Positions 1 to 11,800 of a stretch of DNA of 64,000 nucleotides are shown in pieces (the first letter of the stretch is position 1; each line of letters opens with the position of its first letter). This DNA is from Plumapathes pennacea. Lineage: Eukaryota; Cnidaria; Anthozoa; Antipatharia; Myriopathidae. The stretch is from assembly GCA_964036295.1 (NCBI GenBank), contig OZ038467.1, positions 10,515,170 to 10,579,169 on the forward strand, read 5' to 3'. The translations under genes were made by a program, and so were the position numbers. The notes beneath the pieces are model-generated. The model worked only from the letters and a program-made list of their open reading frames with translations. It ran no database searches and was not told the origin of the DNA.

Positions 1-1463
1 GGTTGTGTTACATGGTTCTCAAAAACACTGCACTTGTTTCAGCCCATAATATACAATTTTTCATAACCTTTTCAGACCCTGTTCATCAAAACTTAAAGCC
101 TTTATCTAATACCAAAACCCTTTCCCAGACCAAAAAGACAAATCACACTTAAAACCATACCCTTTGGGGCAGCTCATGCCTGTGTGACCAACAGTGTATA
201 TATTGAGAGTAGCCCCCCACCCCCCCTTAGACATCCTTAGAATTCATGCATAACTAATGCAAATCCCCAGTGAAGGGTCAGGCAAATGCACCACACATCT
301 TACAGCTTATAGTACACTGTAAAAGTTTTATTATTAATGGCACTCATAAATAGGAGAATGGCAAAGTAATTCATGCATCCCAGAATATTTTTTTTCATAA
401 GAGTGTAATGTTGTGGTACAAAGTGAAAATAAAAGGTCAAGGAGAGTAGACTGTTGTTGTTGAGTCAAGGGGAGCACTCTCACCCGGACCATACTATTGG
501 TCATTTTTAATAATTAAAATAAGTAATTTCATGTATAGTCAGTGACTTACATTGATTTCTGTCAGGTCTCACTACATAATATAATAAAATTATTATCAAA
601 AATAATTTATTACATTTAGTGGCTATTGCTGGTGATCCCATTGAATTAATTATGAGCAATGAACATACAGTACAAATATCTGCCAGTGTATTGCTTGTGT
701 ATCAAGGCAGGGGGAGAGAAACAATACTGGTAAGTCAAGATTTTGATCACTGGTTTGTAAATGGTCACTTGGGTCCCATTTGCACAAAAAAGTCCTTCAA
801 CAGGCCTTTTTCCAAGATGCCTTTTTGTAAAAGATCGAGCTTTACTTGCAGCATGTTAATTTTCATAAGAAAGGTTTCACACAAGGATTCAAGGCAACAT
901 TGCAACAAACAAGTATCTTGGAAATGGCCGAGTGCTTAACAGTGATGAGTAAAATTAGAAAAAGGTTTGGGGCTGAAGTCTGAGTATGAACATCTTGGAA
1001 ACTATGTACAGACAGCTAGGATGAGTATAATATCTTCATCTTGACTGCCCTGGGACGGTTAAGTTGTAATAATCATTAGTTATTAGTAATAATTAATTAT
1101 TATTGCTAATATCCTGTAATAGGCACACAACCAACACATGTTTTCACTTGAATTTCAAATAATGAAAATTTTTCCAAACAAAGTACTGCACACATAAATG
1201 ACTTTTTGTTGCAAATTTGCATAATCAGGTATCTTATCAGTAATCTTGGTGAGTGAAGTTAGATCATACAATGTTTCACTCCTACTTCAAACTTGACTAC
1301 ATGTACTTATGTACAAATTCAGTGCGGAAAATCACCTGACCACATGCGTGTGAGAACATATAAAACATGATGCAATAAATTACTGATTCTCACCGTACTT
1401 GTCAAGCTCAAGTTGAGGAAACCAGTTTAAATATAATAAATTATCATTCAATCACTCATTCAA
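1..1463. other. 3' flank of the TTD14 gene, no gene recognised
   Basis: AT-rich sequence downstream of the minus-strand TTD14 gene. It should contain that gene's 3' UTR. No reading frame here resembles a known family or has convincing splice sites; the 106-codon frame at 619-939 looks like chance. I see no RNA gene. Confidence 0.5.
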
Positions 1464-3029
1464 TCACTCCTTCAAAGACAGGTTGTACATGGAATAGGCA
1501 CTGTCTTGTGTCACTTCCTTGACAATCTTGAGAAAGTCAGGCAGTTCCAAGTCACCTGATTTTGATGTGTAGGTCTCAAGAATGATGAGGTCTTTACACC
1601 TGTTGCAAAAAATATAATGCCAACCTCAAGAAATGTTCAGGTCGAGGCCAGGGGTGTGGACCCCTTGAAACTAATAGAGCTATGTTGGTCAGTTTAGATT
1701 TGTTGGGCACAAATTCTTTTGAGTTGCTTAATATGGTTACATAGTCAAACCCCTATTAAGCGGCCAGTTATCAAAGGCTTGAAACTATTGTCAATGACTG
1801 TAATACGTACTGTAAATTAAGGGGCCACCTTTTGGCAGTCCTGATGAGGGCTCTATTGTTTTCACCTCTATTACGTGGCCACCAAAACTTTAATGCACAC
1901 AGTTTGGCTTTGTTTTGAAAAAGGTGATGGCAACTATAAGAGTCCAAATTAGGTGATGACTGATAAAAAATATTCAAACACATGTTTATTGTCGTAATAT
2001 GAAACAGAGTTGACACAAGCCTCCAAGGGTGTTCATGTTTGAAGAGACATTTCTGATGTGCCTTAAACACTAATTTCTGGTGAACCTATATTAGCTGTCA
2101 CTTGCTATTTCCCCGAGGGTGGCCGCTTAATGGGGATTCAACTGTAAATTAATGAATACCTGGCATGACAAGGTTCCTTGTAGATGTCCAACTGGAAATA
2201 TTGATCTTTCCACAAGAAACATCTTCGTGTCTTGTACACTGATTGACGTTTCTGGTCTCGTTGGAACAACAAAATCTAGAATATCAATAGACAACAGTTT
2301 TAGTAAAATCTCACAGCAAAAAAACTGGGCTTAGATATCAGCCATATTTTTGTACCATATAATCTTTGAACGTCAAAGTTGTCCTGAGTTCCACAGTTTG
2401 TCCATCAATCTTGGGCCTCCTCATGGTGTGCATATAAGTATACCTCCCTGACAAACAAAACAATGCTGACAATACATAACATGCAATACACTAAATCCAG
2501 CATAACATATCGGTTGCATGCAATTTGATTGATTATTCTTGATTGACGATTGATTCACTGATTGATATAAATATTATTTTACTTGTTTCTCAAAGTAAAT
2601 TACCATGCTGTCCTCTTTTCCTCAAGCGAGCTTGCGTTCCGAACTCAGGGTTTGTGATCAACACATAGTCGTGTACCACATCGAAGTCCTGGAAAGCTGG
2701 AAACAATTCCTGAAAAAATATAAAACCTGTTTGTAAAGGACTACCCTGATTTCCAGACCCAAAAGACAAAATCTAGGTCTGCCTGTCATATCTCAAAAAT
2801 GTATAAATTTTAGTCACTCACATCTTCCACCAGATTGGCCACAAGGAACTTGCGCTTAATGCTGTCTGGTGCCAGACGGTCACCTGCATCTATTCCAAGC
2901 TTGTTACAAACAGCCTATAGAAAACAAAGTGCCAAAAGGCCAGCACCTTCATATTTTGTCAACATCCTGAGCACTATAATAATAATAATATTTAATAAGA
3001 AACATAACAACAATAACAACAACAACAAC

Positions 3030-3089
<60 letters not shown>

Positions 3090-5180
3090 TGCACATTTAT
3101 ACTAACAAATAATATATAGTTCAGTTCTTGGTTTTGTCCTATTTTATTGTATATATACATTTTTGCTTTGCTTTGCTTTGCTATTACCACAAGCCAAATA
3201 CTTACATTTATAGCTAGGCATACTTTACTCTCAAAGTCAACAGTGCTGTTGTCAATCACATCAAAGTAGGGATGACCAACCCACGCCTGCAGTACAAAGC
3301 AAAATGATGAAGCTCAGATTTCCCCTTAATGCTCAAACAAAGAATTTTAAAAATCGACTCTTTTTGTTGTATACCAACCTGTTGTGTCTTCTTATCTAAC
3401 ATTCTTGAAAACTCGACAGGTTCAGATCGAGTTTCATTATTGGCTGTGGTATAGAATGCCTCAGCTCCTTGGGCTGCAGTGACCTAAACCCAAACATCCA
3501 TGCATCAGAAGTAAAAATATTTTATTCAATTGCACCAGTCTAGAGATACCACCTTCAACACAATTTCAGGCAGAGATCAGGTCAGGCTAGTTGAAGGGCA
3601 AAGCTCTCTGGGGGTAGCTTGGTAAGCTAAAATCTAGCAGCCGTGGGAGATTGACATGAGCTTGCAGGAGAGCAGGAGATACTTAATGCCAGATGTGAGA
3701 GCAGGTCTGCCAGTAAGACCTGCAGTGTAAACCTCTTTCCAGACAATATTAGTGTTTAATTTCTTCTTGGACAGGCATGCAGGGGGTGTACAGTACTCCT
3801 TGGAATTTTGGGTGAGGGTTTGCTAAACAGCAAAACTCTCACCCTATAATGTTGAGACCAAAATGACGATTACTGCTTTTACCATACCTATTTCAGACCT
3901 GTATCTCCAAAATATGAATTATATATGGGAGCATCCCCTTAGCTTCATCGCACCCCAGGTCACTTACTAGATGAAAATTATATAATGGGAGCATCCCCCT
4001 AGCTTCATCACACCCCAGGTCATGCACTTACTAGATGAATCACTTGGTTGTACCGTTCGTCTCTTAGGGTCACATTGTTCCAGCCGTAAGTATCGAGAAT
4101 CTTCTGCCATAATAAAGGATCCATATCTAAAATATAATATTTAAAAGTGAATAAAAAAATATATTCGATTATGTGTACATTGGGCAACAAACCAATTATT
4201 AGAAAGGAAAATAAAAAACAAAACAAAAAAAAAAAAAAAAAAAAAAAAATTGTCACTAAAAACAATCATAATCACTCACAAGCTGAGGGATCCATGGTCC
4301 CCCGGTCACAGATTACAATACATTTTTTGTTGCAGGACTCTGCCAGATCGAAATATGTCTTCTCTAGCTGCATCATCACAAGAAGAAGATTTTCTTGGAA
4401 TGTGTAAGCTAATAAACAAATAGAAGAAAATCACTTGATCAACTTCAATGTTGTGTAGTCAAATCAGAACCATATTATAATTATATTACAACTAAGAGCA
4501 GGAGGTTGACATGAATTTGCGAAAGACAAGGGCAGGAGACAGAAAGCTTTATTATATATTCAAAACACTCAAATGGTTGAAGGTGAATTTTTGGCTCTTA
4601 AATTATCAAGTCATAAACTTGTTTGACCATATTCACTATGTATTCATCATTACCTTGTTCGTCATTGAGATCAGCAAATTTTACTCCACCACTGTACAAG
4701 AGAAAAAAAACCTTTAAAGGGGAACTGTATGCAAAAATAACCAATTTTTAAATGAATCTTCGAAGTGTGAATGATTGAATTTTCCAACTTATTTTTTGCA
4801 TTTTTGCATATTGCAGTTTCCAAATTTTTTTTTAAATTGTTTTCTGTTCAATTTGAGGCACCAACACCATGGCACAAACAGAAACCGCAACATGCAAAAA
4901 ATAAGTTGGGAATTCGATCATTCACGCTAAGATTCATTTCAAAATTGGTTATTTTTTGCATACAGTTCTCCATTAAGTCTCCAAAGAAATTAATCACATG
5001 GTGTAAACAAGAATCGGCCTGGCAATTTATTTCATTTTCTGAAATACAGGTTAAGTTTGCTATTGCTTTACTTGTCAATATTTTCTTTTCTTACCCCAAT
5101 AATAACGTTGCAGCTTCTGGGACTCTAAACACCTGAAATAGAAAGTGCTCAGAAAAAGAAATCCTTCCACAAATTTAACC

Positions 5181-5213
<33 letters not shown>

Positions 5214-6157
5214 CAACAAAAAAGAAACCATTAAATTCTTACACAAACTCTTGCAGCATTAATTTCTCCTGAAAGCCAAATAGATCACAGCGAAACACAC
5301 CCCAGTTAACGTATGCGTATACTGCTGCATATATAAAAACAAATTAGTGACCGTCGATACCTTCCATCCAATGTTCTCGAAAAATGTTGACATTCGTGCC
5401 TGTACGGTGGTTTTCCCTCCACAAGGACCTGGTGATAAGAAATACCGACTGAAACCACAGTTCTGTTTGTGGAAAATGTCCGAAAGACAGATAAAACGTG
5501 TATTCGCCGCATTCTTCAAAGAACAGGCGTCCTCGCTCCCACACGTCCCGCGCCGGCCGGCTCCTCTCTCGTGGCACGGTCCCATTTCATATATTTTAAA
5601 TCTAAAACCAGTACGCACTTAACAGTACCTTGGTGAAAATCCTCGCGATGTTCCCATTATAAACTGAGTCAGGTAACACTTCCGATTATCTTGTGATTGA
5701 ACTAATTTGCCCATTCCAGTTTGATGTTTTGCCGCTGCTGTTTGTACATGATTATTAACGTACGTAATTTACAATAACAAAACGAAAACCACAAAAAACA
5801 TGAAGTGTGCGATGTTCCTTATCTCTCTAAAGATAAAGAAAATGAAGTTTGGAAGGGAGAGTTAAATGATATGCAAATAACCGCGGTAACTGTTGAGCAA
5901 TTTTGTCATTGTCATGTTTATGCACTGTTCGCCAACACGACTTGAAATGTACGGTTTTGCGGTTTTGTATCCAAAACAAGAAGAGTGTTGATGCAGAAGT
6001 TAACATGTCAAAACGTTTTTAAAACCAATCATCTTACAAAGTCCGACAAAACAAGGATAAACAACTTACCTCCCGTCAAAACGACTTTGTAAACTCTATG
6101 CTCGACATCGTCAGGTTCGTAGCCGTTTTGACCATTCTGTTGTACACCGTTCATCAT
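1464..6157 (-). CDS. ttd14: TTD14-like P-loop NTPase (TRPL translocation defect protein 14 family), 13 exons, complete
   Basis: Exons read 3' to 5': 6070-6157, 5361-5428, 5095-5132, 4654-4691, 4280-4408, 4032-4126, 3379-3483, 3206-3286, 2822-2914, 2604-2709, 2356-2447, 2160-2275, 1464-1599. All junctions are GT-AG and in phase, giving 1185 nt and 394 aa ending in TGA. The start is the first of two adjacent ATGs at 6157. Residues 25-37 ([13 protein letters not shown]) form the Walker A loop. [19 protein letters not shown] and CDRGTMD (C111-G114 region) follow, then [10 protein letters not shown]. The C-terminal half has the conserved [20 protein letters not shown] block. In flies the family binds GTP and phosphoinositides and controls TRPL channel trafficking; its role here is inferred. 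Introns hold two TIR elements, an AAC/AAT microsatellite and a 30-base C tract. It is divergent to EXO5. Confidence 0.93.
1740..2144. mobile_element. TIR miniature element in the last TTD14 intron, TA target duplication
   Basis: The ends are inverted repeats: the left has CAAACCCCTATTAAGCGGCC and the right, read in reverse complement, has GAATCCCCATTAAGCGGCC. TA flanks both sides (1738-1739 and 2145-2146). About 405 bp with no coding capacity, so a non-autonomous DNA transposon. Its right end lies about 15 bp from the 5' splice site of the exon at 2160-2275. A related end sequence (CAGTCAACTC) occurs at 50604-51002. Confidence 0.7.
3002..3088. repeat. AAC/AAT trinucleotide microsatellite
   Basis: AAC triplets grade into about 20 AAT triplets within the TTD14 intron between exons 3206-3286 and 2822-2914. 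The poly-Asn and poly-Leu frames across it are repeat artefacts. Confidence 0.95.
4718..4972. mobile_element. Palindromic MITE with TTAA target duplication (piggyBac-like)
   Basis: Two arms of about 80 bp are inverted around a short centre. The outer ends are GGGGAACTGTATGC and, in reverse complement, GGAGAACTGTATGC. TTAA flanks both sides (4714-4717, 4973-4976). It sits in the TTD14 intron between exons 5095-5132 and 4654-4691. It is non-coding. The piggyBac assignment rests only on the TTAA duplication. Confidence 0.7.
5182..5211. repeat. Poly-C tract, about 30 bases
   Basis: An uninterrupted C homopolymer in a TTD14 intron. Its length is likely polymorphic and error-prone in sequencing. 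Confidence 0.95.
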
Positions 6158-6396
6158 GCAGCAAAGCTGTTATACTAGAAGGCAACTCTAGCTCTCTGCC
6201 GTGGAAAAACAGTGTTCTCTCTCAGCTGTGCACCAGCAGCAAAACAGGTCGTTTTTAGAAAAATATCCACGCTTTTGTACAACGCACATCAGCTGGAAAT
6301 ATCAAACGTGGTTGGTTCCGCATGCTAAAGTCCGCACGTGTGAATGTGCGCGTACAGCTGGTCAGCGTCAACAGGTGCCCGCCAAAATAACAGGAA
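6158..6396. promoter_or_regulatory. Shared divergent promoter of TTD14 and EXO5
   Basis: Only 239 bp separate the TTD14 start codon (minus) from the EXO5 start codon (plus), so both 5' UTRs and a bidirectional promoter must lie here. No TATA box is obvious. The EXO5 start codon lies inside AAATGGCGGC (6395-6404), which matches the YY1 site commonly placed at or just after metazoan start sites. Bidirectional activity is inferred from geometry. Confidence 0.6.
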
Positions 6397-7910
6397 ATGG
6401 CGGCAAACGGCGATGACATTGGTGTGGAAATAGAATTTATCGACGACGAGGAGTTCCGATTACTGGATGAAGCTGTCGAAAATGCAATGAAACAGGCAGG
6501 TAAGAATTTAAAACTAAAGATTTTCGGGGGAGCTGGACGCGTGATTATGTAATCCTGTTTACATATTTCTACTTGTCAGTTTCACTCTCTTTGAACATCT
6601 AGATACAACGAAAAATAAGTTGGAAGGTGCAACCATCGCAGCTGATTCTAAACCGACTCCACTTGAGAGGTACCGTGGAGATAAAGGGTACTTGAGTGTC
6701 ACCACACTTGCATCGCAATTCTGGTGTGAACAACAAATGGAGTACAGTTTCACAGCACCAGAAATGCCTCCTTCTGAAGCCGTGCAACAAGGAACAGCCA
6801 TTCACTTAGCAAGAGGTACTAAGAGTAGCTACAGATTACAGTGAGCACGCCTCGCAAATCCCTCAAAATGAGATCAATGCAGTCAACTTGGACCACCCAT
6901 AAGTTTTTGAAGCATTAGATGAAGTGAATACAATGCACATACATAAAAGCCGTGAACCTGGAGGGGTTCCTGTAGCTCTCCAAGCCTCAAACTTACTGCA
7001 GATCCCCTTTTATCCTTTCTTCCTTTCCTTACGGCCACCCCGTTACTGCAGCCACCTCTTTATTTCATAATTTAAAAGCAAAGATATATTCAATCAACAC
7101 CGAGCTAGGATTTTCTACTCACCCTGTTCCTTACACTTTGTTCTCCATTTTTCATTTACAGAACTCGAACTGTATGACAAGCTACCAGTGAACATTTTTT
7201 CAAATGAAGACAAGTGGGCTGTCATCTGTCTGAATTGCTTGTCACAGGTGGCAGCTCTTGATGCACAACAGAGAGTTCGTGAGCTGCCAGTCTTCGGAGA
7301 TCCTTTTAACTTGGGAATGTTTGTCTTTGGAGTAATCGATGAACTTCAATTCGATGACACAGGCCACATTAAACTGGTAGAGTTGAAGACCCGGGCAGGT
7401 CGTGCATCGTTACCTTCCAAAGCTCAACAGAAGAGAACAGTGTTGCAGGTGATGATATACTTGACTCTTTTCAATGATTTACTTGCTGGAAAAGTGACCA
7501 CAGAAATGTTCCTTGGAAAATTAAATTTATCTGGGAGTTCACAACTTTCTGACGATCCCATAAAATTTGCAGCTCAGCTTGGGTTAAGATGCAGTGTTCT
7601 GAAGGACATGGTAGAAATCTTATTGTCAAGATTTCAGTCCTTGGTGATACCAAGGATTGAGTCAGCTGAAGTTGAATATGTTTCACAAGAAAATTGTGAA
7701 GTCATCAGTAGAACTCCTGTTCACTATGAGGAAACCTGGTTAAAAGCTCAACTTTCAAGTATGCTGCCATATTGGAGAGGGGAGCGTGCCGCCACTGGTG
7801 TAGACATTGAAGAAGCATGGAAGTGTCAGAGATGCGAGTTTGCTGATTCTTGTGAATGGAGGTTAAAGAAGGAAAAGGAGTGTAGAGAGAGAAATAAGTT
7901 AGTAACATGA
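6397..7910 (+). CDS. EXO5: Exonuclease V (EXO5/DEM1 family), 3 exons, complete
   Basis: Exons are 6397-6499, 6603-6815 and 7162-7910, giving 1065 nt and 354 aa. All junctions keep frame; the exon 2 donor is a plain GT (gtacta). The family is a single-strand DNA exonuclease of the PD-(D/E)XK fold with a 4Fe-4S cluster, acting in genome maintenance. Visible catalytic residues are D165 in FGVIDE and E179/K181 in VELKTR. The four cluster cysteines are C76 (FWCEQQ) and C327, C330, C336 (CQRCEFADSC). IHLARELE after the first cysteine is also typical. The first ATG of exon 1 is used. Exon 2 and its flanks are copied at 38464-38757, without exons 1 and 3. It converges on MFSD1 copy A. Confidence 0.94.
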
Positions 7911-8895
7911 CAACATACAATGAAAGATACTCATAATGGTACTTGGCACCATGGAAATAATATTATGCTCATCTGTAATGCAGTCAACTTATTTTTGAGT
8001 CAGCGCAGTCATTCTGCAAAACTGTGGATATTCAAGTGCAGATTTGCCGGTAGAATCTCAAAACTTAGCCTAGAAACTTAATACCAGGACTATATACTCA
8101 ACTATAAACTAGCTTAATACATTTTTGATAACACAAGTTCTGCACAAGAAAAATGGAGCTTGCACAGGATGTGAAATTTTACCTTGAATTAGAAGATAGT
8201 AATAGTGATAAACACTGACCAATGAAAGTGGACTTTTTATTGAGAACTTCACATATACCATTAGTTTATTTACCACACACAGAAGTAATTGGCTAACATT
8301 CTTCAGCAGTCTTCAAATATTATTAGATTTGAGTTCAACTTTATTGTATGACAAATTTTACTGAGCAGATAATATCTGCATGTGGTAAGTTCACAGGTGA
8401 GGTTCAGGCTCTGGTTGTGCTGGAGATAGCCAAGACTTTTGTTCTGTGATCCCCAAAGCTATGTGTTGACACTCGCAGATCCTGCCTCTTTAGCAACTAC
8501 TCTATACATTAAGTCCATTATTAACTGAAACATTAACATAGTGAATATACAAATACAGTAGTTGAAGCTTTTGGTTCAATGAAAGCATCTTCCCCAAAAG
8601 TAGTTTGCAAATCCTTGAAAGGTCTCAAGTGGTCATTATTTTATGTAAGAGTGCAAACAGACATAAACTTTGATTTTTCATTCATGATAGTCAATTTCCT
8701 GGTTGGTTTAACAATTTGCCTGAAATAGTATTTCTCATTAATTTTTATAATAACATTTTAGGAGAATATTTTTAGATTGACTTGGCATCATTTTGAAGCA
8801 GGCAACAGGCATCCTAGAAAAAATAATCTATGAACCCTTCATATACTGGTACTTAATTGAGGTGTTTCAATGCAAGTAGCAGCTATAGGACTGCA
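7911..8895. other. Convergent intergenic region between EXO5 and MFSD1 copy A
   Basis: It contains the 3' UTRs of both genes; TTTATT at about 8267 and 8340 gives AATAAA on the minus strand. No gene is seen. Sequence from 6896 to about 8472, including EXO5 exon 3, is missing from copy B and replaced there by about 70 bp of other sequence. Confidence 0.5.
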
Positions 8896-11800
8896 TTAGT
8901 TAACTGAAGCAGTTGAATCATAAAGAAGTGCATCCCTCTCCAGGTAGTTGATGTCGTCTTTGTTCACTGGGTAATTAGCAGGGACTCCATCTGCCTCATC
9001 CTCTCGTTTTTGTTTGGTTGAGCGGTTTAGCACACCACCCTGCAAAATACAAAGTTAAGCCCTGGCCAAACAGTACTGAAAACTTTGCGAGTTGGCCATC
9101 GTTTGGCCACCGAGTTCGCATGAGTTGGCCAAAAAGTACTCCCAAGTCTAGCCTCCTGCACAGATGCTCTGAGCTCATCATCTGACTTTGAAAAACTACA
9201 AGTGACATGTTGTTTTGAATCATCTGAGCCATCAGATACATGCACTGTACTGTAAATTTGTATTTATTTTATTCTAGTTTTGAAGATTCTTTTGTTCTGT
9301 TTATCAGAAAAATAGCATTGAATCAGATCCCAATAAACTGTTTCACATGATCAAGCTGTTTTTTCTCCTTTCAAAGCCAACCCTGGGATGTAGTTCAGTT
9401 TTAAGGAGAAGATACTTTCCTTTTACTACAAAATTTGATGCAACTATAAATTCACACCAAATGGCTTGTACACTATTAATTATTTTACAGTACAAAAGGT
9501 TGGGACTGAGTTGAGAAAATAAAAAAAAAATCATACCTTTCTGTAATCAGTGATGTTCAGCAAAATGCCAAATGTTACACCAGCGAGTGTGTTTGCCAGT
9601 AGAAAAATCATGACATACTTCCACCTGTGCTCACTACAAAAGAGAAACAACTGGTAAATGCTGTATGTAGTTACACCATAATCCCAGAAGTTTAATACCT
9701 CTTGGCAGGTCATCTGTTATCTGCAGACTACAAATTCTCCTAACACTACCCATACACTGTGTTTGGGAAAGCTTGGAAGAATTAGGATGTAAATAATTGA
9801 TATGTCTTGGAAGAATCTTTCTCTTATTAACCCTGGACCAGCTTTTTTAAAGTCAAATTGAGCTAATTTAGGATAAACTGAATTCTGCCTCTCAACCATG
9901 CTCTTGGCTACCCTGGTGCCAGAGGTTCCTCACTCTTGATGCAGCCCGCCTTGCCCCCAGCCTCTTGTGACCCACACAGCCACACAGAGCTGCCGAGAAC
10001 CTGTGGCACCCAGGATAGCTCTTGGCCAACAAGCTGCAGGGTTTTGATAAAAAAGCAACTAAAACGCTTGTTCTGGCTAAAACAGAAGCTGTGTTATAAA
10101 TGAAACCATTTTCGGGTTCAAAGATAACACAAATTTTAGACCTAACATAGAACTAGCCTAATATTGTGCTTTGTACAACTGGGCCCTGGGAAAACCGGAA
10201 GTAAACTCACTGAATCACATCCAACATCTTGCCAACAATAAGATTGCATATTCCTATGCCAATCATCTGGATGGAGGTTACTACTCCAAGGGCAGTCCCT
10301 GTGGCATTGGAAATAATATTGTTATATATTAGTACATGCATGTACATCTAAATTTAGCTTGCTTGTGAAACAATGCTTGTCTCTGGTACATTGATGACAA
10401 ATTCCATACCAATGACAGCTTGACTATTAAAGCCTATGACTACAGTTGATTCCACGCAAGGATCTGACCTTATGTCAGCAAAAGAAGGTTTTTGAGGGCT
10501 GCTGTGTATATTTTACAACTTTTACATTTTTAAAAAATAATTATAATTACCTGTTCAGGACAAGGAGGAGTGAACCCTGAATATTTGGGGGCATAAATGA
10601 ATCAGGAATTTATTAAGAGTACTTACCAATAGTGGCCTGGCTCACAACTAGCGGAATAGATGGCCAAAGAGAAGCCTAAAACAAGGGGGAAAAGATGTAT
10701 GCATTACGAACATGTTTATGCTCTGCAAAGTTAAGAAAGAAACATTTTTTATTGTTCTTATGTTTAATACTTACAGCTGCTACAGAGTAGTTCAAGCCAA
10801 GCCACAAAGTTGACACCAATGGATGTACATTCGGAGCAAATGCCAGAAAGCCATAGACAGGAATGGTTGACAGAGAACACAAGAGGCAAAGGATGCCACG
10901 CCTGCCAAAGTTATCCTGAAGAAAATAGGAACATGTACAGTGTACACTGATACTATCTGTTTGAAGTTTGTGTTCTTCAAGAGTAATCAAGCGTAGCCTA
11001 TTCCAGGCCCTCAGATAGTAGAGAACCCCTTCCTCTCTGTCTGTCTCTTTTGTCTGTGTCTTTGTCTGTTTCCATCTGTCTCTGCCTGTCTCTGTCTCCA
11101 TCTGTCCCCGTCTGTCTCTGTCTGTCCTTGTCCGTCCCCATCTGTCCCTATCTCCATCTGTCCTCGTCTGTCACTGTCTGTCTCAGTCTTTCCCCATCTG
11201 TTCCCATCTGTCCCTGTCTGTCTGTCTATCCCCGTCTGTGTCTGTCTCTGTCTGTCCCCATCTGTCCCCGTCTGTCTGTCTGTCCCCATTTGTCTCCATC
11301 TGTCTGTCTGTCCCTGTCTGTCTGTCTGTCTCTGACTGTCTCTGTATGTATGTCTGTTTGTCTGTCTGTCTGTCTGTCTCTGTCTCTCTCAACAACACAG
11401 CCCGTTAAAATCTTTACATTGAGACCAAAATATAATCTATGGTACCACAACTTACCACAACAATGCCCATGACTGGCCCAAATACCATGGAAACAAAGTA
11501 CACACTCCCTGCGACATAAGATGCCTCCTGAGCCGTGAAGTGAAATGTGTCCTTGTAGTTGGTTTTGATGAATGTACTGCAAACAGAAGGGAAAAGATCA
11601 AATATTATTTCCCAACAATTTTAATGACACAAGACAGTCACTATCAGCATTATGGTGAAGAGACAATGCCACAAGAATTGCAGTATATGACAATATTATA
11701 ATCTGAATACATTATAGTGGTTGTAGCTCTCACCAAAGCATAGTAATTATTATTCTATTACCCTCTAGCTTATTTTCCCTAGTACATAACTAGCTAGGAT

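Noticed and set aside
2835-3259. Poly-Asn and poly-Leu proteins
   Set aside because: Translations of the AAC/AAT microsatellite in a TTD14 intron.
5347-5622. Plus-strand frame of 91 codons
   Set aside because: Shadow of TTD14 exon 5361-5428 on the other strand.
11050-11472. Cys/Leu/Ser-rich and Asp/Arg/Gln-rich proteins
   Set aside because: Translations of the CTGT microsatellite; the real coding exons nearby are MFSD1 on the minus strand.
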